From assembly GCA_023266695.1 (NCBI GenBank), contig JAHFPO010000050.1, positions 1,579 through 14,265 of the forward strand: a DNA stretch of 12,687 nt, in the 5' to 3' direction. Every line of letters starts with the position of its first letter. The first letter of the stretch is position 1. Both the position numbers and the translations under genes were made by a program. Source of the stretch: Hyphomicrobiales bacterium. Lineage in GTDB: Bacteria > Pseudomonadota > Alphaproteobacteria > Rhizobiales > Xanthobacteraceae. This document shows, piece by piece, positions 7,573 to 12,687 of the stretch. The notes under the pieces are model-generated. The model did not search any database. It had not been told where the DNA came from and saw only the letters and a list, made by a program, of their open reading frames with translations.

Positions 7573-8693
7573 ATAAGAAAAGAACGGAAATCGGCCTTGC
7601 CGTCGTCGGCTGCGGCACCATCGGCCGCATCCGGGCGATGCTGGCGCGCGATTATCCGGGCGTCGGCTGGATCGGCCTGTGCGACATCGACGAGAAGATC
7701 GGGCGGAGACTGAACAAAGACTGCAAGGCGGATTTCTTCACCACCAATTTCGAGGAACTGCTGGCGCGGCCGGAGGTGACCGCGACCATCATCGCCACCG
7801 ACGAGAATAATCACGTCCGGCCCACGCTCTTGGCGGTCGAGCGCGGCCATTCCCTCTTCATCGAGAAGCCGCTTGCGACCGACGCGCGCGAATCGAAGGC
7901 GATCCACGACGCCATCAAGGCCGCGAACGTCGACGCCGTGGTCGGCTACACCCAGCGCTTCCGCCGCCGCTTCCTCGCCGTCAAGGAGCGTCTCGTCAAC
8001 GGACAGATCGGCGACGTCACCTCGGTGGTGACGCGCGCGTTCATGAACCGGATGGTTCCGATCGCGACGGTGCGGCGGACCAACAACCGCAGGAACCTCA
8101 CGCCGATGGTCGTCTCCGGCACCCACAGCCTCGACATGTCGATGTGGCTGATGGAGGGGAAGACGCCGGTCTCGGTCTATGCCCGCTCGTGCGAGAGCGT
8201 GCTCGGACGGATCGGCACCAAGGATTCCACCTTCGGCATTTTCACCATGGACGACGGCGCGCTGTGGAGCATGAACATCAGCTGGGCGTTGCCGGAGGTG
8301 TGGCCGGGCTCGGTCTACGGCCTCGAGATCGGCATCGTCGGCACCAAGGGCGTGATCGACATCGAGGACACCCACCGCGATCTCATTCTCGCCTCCGAGG
8401 TCGCCCAGGGCGCGGGATACAGTCCCGACGGCTTTGCCCCCGGCATTCCGCGTCACGTCGATTTCCTCACCAGCTATCCGCCCGGCGATCTTCACGGCGG
8501 TGAGCTGTGGGGGCCGATGCGCGAGGAGACCAATTCCTGGTACCAGCGCATCTACAGCGGCAAACGCACGCCGCACGCGACCGCCGCCGACGGCCACCGC
8601 AATCTGCTCTTGACCATGGCGATGGATCTGTCGGCGCGGCGGGGCAGGGAAGTCAGGCTTCCGGTCGATCCGGAAGAGCTGATGGCGGAATGA
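7569..8693 (+). CDS. Gfo/Idh/MocA-family NAD(P)-dependent oxidoreductase
   Basis: The product has 374 residues, typical of this family, which oxidises or reduces hydroxyl groups on sugars, inositols and sugar acids in the cytoplasm. The N-terminal Rossmann domain shows IGLAVVGCGTIGRI with GCGTIG at 14-19 and LCDID at 37-41, where Asp39 at the end of the second strand suggests a preference for NAD over NADP. The family EKP motif is at 99-101 (FIEKPLATD), and GYTQRFRRRF follows at 127-136. The C-terminal substrate domain has SGTHSLDMSMW around His186 and Asp189, in the place of the catalytic His/Asp of relatives. It starts with GTG overlapping the tctA stop by 4 bases, so its level is tied to the transporter. 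The inference is that it works on the imported compound; the substrate cannot be read. Confidence 0.9.
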   Translation: MNKKRTEIGLAVVGCGTIGRIRAMLARDYPGVGWIGLCDIDEKIGRRLNKDCKADFFTTNFEELLARPEVTATIIATDENNHVRPTLLAVERGHSLFIEKPLATDARESKAIHDAIKAANVDAVVGYTQRFRRRFLAVKERLVNGQIGDVTSVVTRAFMNRMVPIATVRRTNNRRNLTPMVVSGTHSLDMSMWLMEGKTPVSVYARSCESVLGRIGTKDSTFGIFTMDDGALWSMNISWALPEVWPGSVYGLEIGIVGTKGVIDIEDTHRDLILASEVAQGAGYSPDGFAPGIPRHVDFLTSYPPGDLHGGELWGPMREETNSWYQRIYSGKRTPHATAADGHRNLLLTMAMDLSARRGREVRLPVDPEELMAE

Positions 8694-8712
8694 TCTCGTC
8701 CGGCGACATCCC

Positions 8713-9780
8713 ATGAAGACCACGACCGCGATCGTCCTCGCCGCGCTGCTCGGCGGCGGAATCCCCGCTTCCGCCCTGGCGATGGAGCGCCCGCCGCAAT
8801 TCGTCCTCATCGCCTTCGACAATTGCACCGAGCTCGAGCGCTGGCGGGAGCTTTCGGACTTTCTCGCCGACATGAACAAGACCGGCGACCGCGTGCATTT
8901 CACTTTCTTCGTGAGCGGCGTCAATTATCTCGCCAATGCCGGCAAGAACGCCTACCAGGCGCCGGGTCACGGGCGCGGGGCCTCCAACATCGGTTTCGGC
9001 GGCTCGCCCGAGGACGTGGAGGCCCGCGTCGCCTACATCAACAAGCTCCACGCCAGCGGCAACGAGATCGGCTCCCATGCGGTCGGCCATTTCGACGGCC
9101 GCGGATGGTCGGCGGCCGAATGGGCGCAGGAATTCCGGAGCTACGGCGATCTCTTCAGCAACGTGGCCGCGCGCAACAATTTCCCCGAGCGGGTGAAGTT
9201 CGATTTTCCCGCGAGCGAGATCGTGGGCTTCCGCGCGCCCTATCTCAGCCGCAGCCCGGGACTCTATGCGGCGCTCGCCGACCATCGTTTCCGCTACGAC
9301 GCCAGCGCCACCGGCAATGCGGCCGACTGGCCGGAGAAAAAAGGCGGCCTGTGGCGGTTCAATCTCGCCGATCTCAGGATCTGGGGTTCGGGAAAATATA
9401 CCCTGTCGATGGACTATAATTTCCTGATCGCCCAGTCCGGCGTCACGGCCAATCCTCGCAATCAGGATCTCTACCGCGAGCAGATGCTGCGCACCTATGT
9501 CCAGTATTTCAAATCGAACTACGCCGGCAACCGCGCGCCCGTCCACATCGGCCATCATTTCTTCGGCTATCAGGGCGGGGTTTATCAGCAGGCGCTCGTG
9601 GCCTTCGCCCGCATGGTGTGCGGGCTCCCCGAAGTGCGTTGCGTCACCTATGTGAAGCTCGCCGATTTCATGGATCAACTCGACGCCGCCACCCTCAAGG
9701 CCTATCAAAACGGCGACTTCCCGCGGGCGGCGGAGCCCGCGCTTGATCCCGCCAATGCCTTCGCGCGCGAGCGGCCCTGA
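8713..9780 (+). CDS. Exported polysaccharide-deacetylase-fold protein (CE4-like), with altered metal site
   Basis: The 355-residue protein has a Sec signal peptide (1-23, ending ASALA). The mature part carries recognisable CE4/NodB motifs. Motif 1 reads IAFDNC (33-38) where active enzymes usually have TFDDG: Asp36 matches the catalytic base, but the metal-ligand Asp is Asn37. Motif 2 is GSHAVGHFDG with His122 and His126 as metal ligands. Motif 3 is FRAPYLS with Arg174. Motif 5 is probably HIGHHFFGY at 278-286. A long region between motifs 3 and 5 and a C-terminal tail are extra compared with the minimal NodB domain. Cys303 and Cys310 could pair as a disulfide in the periplasm. It starts 19 bases after the dehydrogenase, is last in the operon, and is convergent with the next gene at 12 bases. 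It may act on cell-wall or extracellular glycan, or merely bind it. Confidence 0.85.
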   Translation: MKTTTAIVLAALLGGGIPASALAMERPPQFVLIAFDNCTELERWRELSDFLADMNKTGDRVHFTFFVSGVNYLANAGKNAYQAPGHGRGASNIGFGGSPEDVEARVAYINKLHASGNEIGSHAVGHFDGRGWSAAEWAQEFRSYGDLFSNVAARNNFPERVKFDFPASEIVGFRAPYLSRSPGLYAALADHRFRYDASATGNAADWPEKKGGLWRFNLADLRIWGSGKYTLSMDYNFLIAQSGVTANPRNQDLYREQMLRTYVQYFKSNYAGNRAPVHIGHHFFGYQGGVYQQALVAFARMVCGLPEVRCVTYVKLADFMDQLDAATLKAYQNGDFPRAAEPALDPANAFARERP

Positions 9781-9792
9781 TTGCCTGGAAGA

Positions 9793-10305
9793 TCAGCGCG
9801 GAAATCGTCTCCGCAGTTTTGCGAAGAACTGACGCACCGCCGCCTTGGCCGCTTGATAGCGCCGCAACACCGCCTGCCAGGCGGGCAAGGCGCGCAGATA
9901 GTCGAGCCATGGCATGATGAGATTGTAAGCCCAAGCGAAGGCCGCAATCGACATGAGCTTGTCGCGGCTCATGTGGAACATGCGTTCGACGATGGCGATT
10001 TTCAGCACCTCGCCGACGACGAAGACAATCACGCCGTAGAGGGTGTGACCGGTGGCGATGAGATAAGCGGAGACCGGCTTCACCGGCTCCAGGATGATGA
10101 GAGGGATGAGAAAAAGCGCGAGCGTGGGATAGGGGCCGAGCGCGGCGATCCACGCCGACACGCGAACGACGACCGGCAAATCCGCGAGGCGCTTGAAAAT
10201 AGATTTGATGAGCGACAGGAACAGCGCGTCGATCAGGAAATAGAGGACGGCGGCGGCGAGCACCGCCCCTTTCAAGATCTGTTTCAGAACCGGACGAATG
10301 ATCAT
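9793..10305 (-). CDS. Membrane protein of unknown function, basic C-terminus
   Basis: I do not recognise a named family. The 170 residues include hydrophobic stretches at about 13-33, 44-75 (with GPYP in the middle), 80-105 and a weaker one at 117-135, so three or four membrane passes are likely. Conserved-looking features are LEPVKPVSAYLIATGH at 72-87, combining Glu, Lys and His in or next to a membrane segment, and FAWAYNLIMPWLDYLR at 123-138. The last 25 residues are strongly basic (RRYQAAKAAV, KLRRRFPR) and probably cytoplasmic. It lies 20 bases after the thioesterase gene on the same strand, so the two probably form an operon. Its ribosome-binding site is weak. A real gene is supported by the coherent membrane pattern, unlike the overlapping frames. 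Confidence 0.72.
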   Translation of the reverse strand: MIIRPVLKQILKGAVLAAAVLYFLIDALFLSLIKSIFKRLADLPVVVRVSAWIAALGPYPTLALFLIPLIILEPVKPVSAYLIATGHTLYGVIVFVVGEVLKIAIVERMFHMSRDKLMSIAAFAWAYNLIMPWLDYLRALPAWQAVLRRYQAAKAAVRQFFAKLRRRFPR

Positions 10306-10325
10306 GACGCCGTCATGCCCGCCGA

Positions 10326-10736
10326 TCAGCCCGCCCCGCCGATCTTCTTCTGCAAACGCTGATCGAAGCGGTCGACATTGACGATGACGCGCTCATGCGT
10401 GCCGTCGCCGATCGGCTCCTTCTCGTCCCGGGCCTCGACGCGGAATTCCAGCGTGCGGCCGTCGATCTTGACGAGCTCGGCCGTTGCCCGGATGCGCATG
10501 CCCACGGGCGTCGCCGCGTAATGGCGGATATCGAGCCGGATGCCGAGGCTCTGGTGGCCCGCGGGCAGGAGGTTCTCCACCGCATCTAGCGCCGCCGCCT
10601 CGATCAGATTGATCATCACCGGGGTCGCCAGCACGTGCACGTGCCCGCTGCCGATGCGGGGCGCGGTATGTTCCTCGCCCACCACCAGTTCGGCGGAGCC
10701 CGTGCGCCCGATCTTCAATTTCGACAAATCGATCAT
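10326..10736 (-). CDS. Hotdog-fold acyl-CoA thioesterase, FlK type
   Basis: This 136-residue cytoplasmic protein matches the length and pattern of the single-domain hotdog thioesterases related to fluoroacetyl-CoA thioesterase FlK. The signature VLATPVMINLIEAAALDAVE (35-54) is followed by LDIRHYAATPVGMRIRATAEL (68-88), the standard hotdog helix and first long strand. Thr38, Glu46 and His72 have the same spacing (8 and 26) as the catalytic Thr42, Glu50 and His76 known for FlK. Most relatives act on ordinary short acyl-CoAs, so fluoroacetate resistance should not be assumed. It is the first gene of a minus-strand pair with the membrane protein. A palindromic repeat begins 22 bases upstream of its start, so its promoter must lie in, beyond or between that repeat. 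Confidence 0.85.
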   Translation of the reverse strand: MIDLSKLKIGRTGSAELVVGEEHTAPRIGSGHVHVLATPVMINLIEAAALDAVENLLPAGHQSLGIRLDIRHYAATPVGMRIRATAELVKIDGRTLEFRVEARDEKEPIGDGTHERVIVNVDRFDQRLQKKIGGAG

Positions 10737-10757
10737 CTGGAACCCTGGCTTATCCTA

Positions 10758-10806
10758 GGGCGTGATCCCGAAAAGTGGGAACCGGTTTTCGGATAAGATC
10801 ACGCCC
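10758..10806. repeat. Palindromic intergenic repeat, rhizobial type
   Basis: Outer arms GGGCGTGATC (10758-10767) and GATCACGCCC (10797-10806) are perfect inverted copies. Inside them CCGAAAA (10768-10774) pairs with TTTTCGG (10786-10792), leaving a 4-base bulge ATAA and an 11-base loop. Transcribed in either direction it would form a strong hairpin. The core AAGTGGGAACCGGTT is the one I know from abundant intergenic palindromes of Bradyrhizobium and relatives (from memory, not searched). CTTATCC at 10749-10755 could pair alternatively with GGATAAG at 10791-10797. Confidence 0.85.
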
Positions 10807-10861
10807 AAAATCAAAATGTTAGCGGGGTGGGCCGATTCAATTCGAACTGATCAGACTCTAA
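10807..10861. repeat. Degenerate second palindrome of the composite repeat
   Basis: After the first palindrome comes an A-rich linker (AAAATCAAAATG) and a segment bounded by TTAG (10819-10822) and CTAA (10858-10861), with TTCGAA near its centre. Intact composite repeats of this group, as I remember them, have this same order: palindrome, A-rich linker, second palindrome starting TTAGAGCG. Here the second arm pair has decayed. The resemblance is from memory and needs a search. Confidence 0.4.
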
Positions 10862-10930
10862 GGAAAACGGCCTGTCCCTACCAAAAACTAGCCATATGGA
10901 TGATATAGTCCGCTCCGAACAGGGTGATGA

Positions 10931-10957
10931 TTGGAACCGGCGCTCCGGTTGTATAAA
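10931..10957 (+). promoter_or_regulatory. Possible ispG promoter with embedded inverted repeat
   Basis: TTGGAA (10931-10936) and TATAAA (10952-10957) resemble -35 and -10 boxes with a short 15-base spacer. The spacer is almost filled by the perfect inverted repeat AACCGG-CGCT-CCGGTT (10935-10950). If this promoter is used, transcription would start only a few bases before ATG 10968, giving a near-leaderless message. That conflicts with the weak GAGAG ribosome-binding site at 10959-10963, so the promoter could instead lie further upstream, for example near TATAGT at 10901-10906. Confidence 0.3.
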
Positions 10958-10967
10958 AGAGAGCCCA

Positions 10968-12221
10968 ATGTCGAATTTTTTCGCATCCGCAGAGAGGCGC
11001 AAATCGGTAGCGGTCGAGGTCGGCCGCGTCGCCGTCGGCGGCGGCGCGCCGGTGGTGGTGCAGTCGATGACCAATACCGACACCGCCGACGTCGAGGGGA
11101 CGGCGCGGCAGGTGGCGGCGCTCGCGCGCGCGGGCTCGGAGCTGGTGCGCATCACCGTCGACCGCGACGAGGCGGCCGCCGCGGTGCCGAAGATCAAGGA
11201 GCGGCTCCTCAAGCTCGGCGTCGACACCCCGATCATCGGCGACTTCCATTATATCGGCCACAAGCTCCTCGCCGAGCATCCGGCCTGCGCCGAGGCGCTC
11301 GACAAATACCGCATCAACCCGGGCAACGTCGGCTTCAAGGAGAAGAAGGACCGCCAGTTCGGCTCGATCATCGAGATGGCGATCAAGCACGGCAAGCCGG
11401 TGCGCATCGGCGCCAACTGGGGCTCGCTCGACCAGGAACTTCTGACCAAACTGATGGACGAGAACGCGCGGGCGACGGCGCCGCGCGACGCGCGCGCGGT
11501 GACGCGCGAGGCGATGGTGCAATCGGCGCTCTCCTCGGCCGCGCGCGCCGAGGAGATCGGGCTTCCGCGCAACCGCATCATCCTCTCCGCCAAGGTCTCG
11601 GCGGTGCAGGACCTGATCGCGGTCTATCTCGATCTCGGCCGCCGCTCCGACTATGCGCTCCATCTCGGCTTGACCGAGGCCGGCATGGGCTCGAAGGGCA
11701 TCGTCGCCTCCTCGGCGGCGCTCGGCGTGCTGATGCAGCGGGGGATCGGCGACACCATCCGCATTTCGCTCACCCCCGAGCCCGGCGGCGACCGCACGGT
11801 CGAAGTGAAGGTCGCCCAGGAGCTCCTGCAGACCATGGGCTTCCGCACCTTCGTGCCGCTGGTCGCCGCCTGTCCGGGCTGCGGGCGCACCACCTCGACC
11901 ACCTTCCAGGAGCTTGCCCGCGACATCCAGGATTTCATCCATACCTCGATGCCGGAGTGGAAGAAGCGCTATCCCGGCGTCGAAGGGCTCACCGTCGCGG
12001 TGATGGGCTGCATCGTCAACGGGCCGGGCGAGTCGAAGCACGCCGACATCGGCATTTCGCTGCCGGGCACCGGCGAGCAGCCGGCGGCGCCCGTTTTCAT
12101 CGACGGCAAGAAGGCGGTGACGCTGCGCGGAGCGACTGTCGCCGCCGATTTCAAGAAGATGGTGATCGACTATATCGAGCGCCGCTACGGCGCGGGCGCC
12201 GGGCGGAGCGCCGCGGAGTAG
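10968..12221 (+). CDS. ispG: 4-hydroxy-3-methylbut-2-en-1-yl diphosphate synthase IspG (GcpE)
   Basis: IspG converts 2-C-methyl-D-erythritol 2,4-cyclodiphosphate to HMBPP, the penultimate step of the MEP isoprenoid pathway, in the cytoplasm using a 4Fe-4S cluster. The 417-residue product has the TIM-barrel start (VAVGGGAPVVVQSMTNTDT), GDFHYIGHKL, RINPGNVG and VRIGANWGSL. The C-terminal iron-sulfur domain carries the three cluster cysteines Cys302 and Cys305 (ACPGCGRT) and Cys348 (MGCIVNGPGES), plus Glu355 as the fourth ligand. This matches the Cys-Cys-Cys-Glu set of the E. coli enzyme, with a longer spacing between the second and third cysteines, as in other alphaproteobacteria. The frame opens at ATG 10896, but alignment with the family and MSNFFASAERRKSV favour 10968. 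It appears to be a single-gene unit, divergent from the thioesterase. The assignment is near certain. Confidence 0.97.
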   Translation: MSNFFASAERRKSVAVEVGRVAVGGGAPVVVQSMTNTDTADVEGTARQVAALARAGSELVRITVDRDEAAAAVPKIKERLLKLGVDTPIIGDFHYIGHKLLAEHPACAEALDKYRINPGNVGFKEKKDRQFGSIIEMAIKHGKPVRIGANWGSLDQELLTKLMDENARATAPRDARAVTREAMVQSALSSAARAEEIGLPRNRIILSAKVSAVQDLIAVYLDLGRRSDYALHLGLTEAGMGSKGIVASSAALGVLMQRGIGDTIRISLTPEPGGDRTVEVKVAQELLQTMGFRTFVPLVAACPGCGRTTSTTFQELARDIQDFIHTSMPEWKKRYPGVEGLTVAVMGCIVNGPGESKHADIGISLPGTGEQPAAPVFIDGKKAVTLRGATVAADFKKMVIDYIERRYGAGAGRSAAE

Positions 12222-12294
12222 CGGGCGCAGCGCGGCATCTACCAGCGAACTGAGATATGCCCAAACTGGATACACATTCTACTCAACAAAAAAA

Positions 12295-12480
12295 TTGGAT
12301 CTCGGCATTCTCACCGACATAGCCCCACGGTTACGAGAGCTGTCGCTCCAGTGTGCTCGCCTCGCAATTGATTGCTCTGATCACCAACTCGCCGGCGAGA
12401 TTGGGGGCATCAGCATCGAGCTGGCGATCAGCGCGCAAACATTGGAACAATTCCTCACCATCAGCGACAAAGATAAATAA
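12295..12480 (+). CDS. Small hypothetical protein, possibly frameshifted at its start
   Basis: The 61 residues from a TTG start contain LRELSLQCARLAIDCSDHQ and IGGISIELAISAQTLEQFL, an alternating helical pattern like short Bradyrhizobium hypothetical proteins I have seen (from memory). Codon use looks coding, and the A/T content is higher than in ispG. The TTG start has no good ribosome-binding site. An ATG at 12257 opens another frame (MPKLDTHSTQQ) that runs into a seven-A tract (12288-12294). One more A would join it to this frame and give about 74 residues. It may be a real small gene with a natural or sequencing frameshift, or a decayed one. Function unknown; it lies 73 bases after ispG. 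Confidence 0.45.
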   Translation: MDLGILTDIAPRLRELSLQCARLAIDCSDHQLAGEIGGISIELAISAQTLEQFLTISDKDK

Positions 12481-12649
12481 ATTATCGTCAAAATCGAATA
12501 TCGGCCCACCCAAACTGCTCACGAATCCCATCCATCTTAGTGCTGGGCAGCAGGTTACGATGAAACCAATGTTTGAAGGACCGGCAAAGTCCGTTGTGGG
12601 TCGGCCTGAGACGCACATCGATTCCCGCCTAGGTCCGCTTGGGACCATT
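12481..12649. other. Non-coding, degenerate intergenic sequence
   Basis: I see no credible gene in these bases. Two imperfect direct copies stand out: GTCCGTTGTGGGTC (12589-12602) and GTCCGCTTGGGACC (12633-12646). They recall the decayed GTCCGCTTTGGGTC-type intergenic sequence common in rhizobia, but that is from memory. A 114-codon opposite-strand frame covers it and is not convincing. Confidence 0.35.
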
Positions 12650-12687
12650 AGAGCATTTTCCGGTGAAGTGGGCACCGGTTCGCCGCA
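12650..12687. repeat. Second palindromic intergenic repeat, cut by the window edge
   Basis: AGAGCATTTTCCGGTG opens the element, followed by AAGTGGGCACCGGTT (12666-12680), which matches the loop and inner arm of the repeat at 10758-10806 at 14 of 15 bases. CCGGTG (12660-12665) and CACCGG (12673-12678) pair across AAGTGGG. The expected closing arm (GAAAATGCTC or similar) lies past the edge. Confidence 0.65.

Noticed and set aside
7464..8924. Minus-strand frame of 486 codons opposite the dehydrogenase
   Set aside because: It is rich in Arg, Ala, His and Asp without domain motifs, and the plus strand encodes a clear Gfo/Idh enzyme.
8653..9708. Minus-strand frame of 351 codons opposite the deacetylase
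   Set aside because: No recognisable motif; the plus strand has a signal peptide and CE4 motifs.
10896..10967. Upstream ATG extension of IspG by 24 residues
   Set aside because: The extension (MDDIVRSEQGDD) does not resemble IspG N-termini and would overlap the promoter-like element. ATG 10968 fits the family better.
10878..12275. Minus-strand frame of 465 codons and a plus-strand frame of 440 codons over ispG
   Set aside because: Both are other-frame readings of ispG with biased composition. IspG cluster cysteines and barrel motifs are unambiguous in the chosen frame.
12331..12675. Minus-strand 114-codon frame at the right end
   Set aside because: It starts inside a palindromic repeat, crosses degenerate sequence and runs antisense to the small plus-strand ORF; no motif is visible.
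1..12687. CRISPR array, tRNA, rRNA, insertion sequence, phage or defence genes
   Set aside because: No regularly spaced direct repeats, RNA-gene signatures, transposase or integrase motifs were seen on either strand.

Overview
The window is high-GC, densely coded chromosomal DNA from an alphaproteobacterium, most likely Hyphomicrobiales and close to Bradyrhizobium, Rhodopseudomonas or Xanthobacteraceae. The evidence is the form of IspG, two complete tripartite tricarboxylate transporter (TTT) systems, and palindromic intergenic repeats with the core AAGTGGGNACCGGTT, which I recognise from that group. The placement is inference; no rRNA or tRNA gene is present to confirm it.

Layout. At the left edge (1-283, minus) is the N-terminal part of an exported thioredoxin-fold redoxin. 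From 450 to 4054 (minus strand) lies a four-gene unit read right to left: a small cupin, then TctC (periplasmic binding protein), TctB and TctA (membrane subunits). A 297-base gap (4055-4351) separates it from a divergent plus-strand unit (4352-9780): a second TctC with a twin-arginine signal, a second TctB, a second TctA, a Gfo/Idh/MocA-family NAD(P)-dependent dehydrogenase overlapping tctA by 4 bases, and an exported polysaccharide-deacetylase-fold protein. Two complete TTT transporters therefore stand head to head across one shared regulatory gap, which carries a 14-base inverted repeat that could be an operator.

Right of this, convergent with the deacetylase, is a minus-strand pair: a FlK-type hotdog thioesterase (10326-10736) and an unrecognised membrane protein (9793-10305). 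A composite palindromic repeat (10758-10861) lies between the thioesterase and the divergent ispG gene (10968-12221), which encodes the 4Fe-4S enzyme of the MEP isoprenoid pathway. The last 460 bases are poorer in recognisable genes. They hold a small hypothetical ORF that may be frameshifted at a seven-A run, a stretch of degenerate sequence, and the start of a second palindromic repeat cut by the window edge.

How the genes may work together. Each TctC would capture an organic anion in the periplasm and pass it to its TctBA pair for cation-coupled uptake. The cupin and the Gfo/Idh dehydrogenase, each in an operon with one transporter, are the best clues to what is imported and how it is first processed. 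The substrates cannot be read from the sequence. I see no CRISPR array, insertion sequence, phage or defence gene. The most unusual points are the paired divergent TTT systems with different export signals, the metal-ligand substitution in the deacetylase, and the repeats around ispG.
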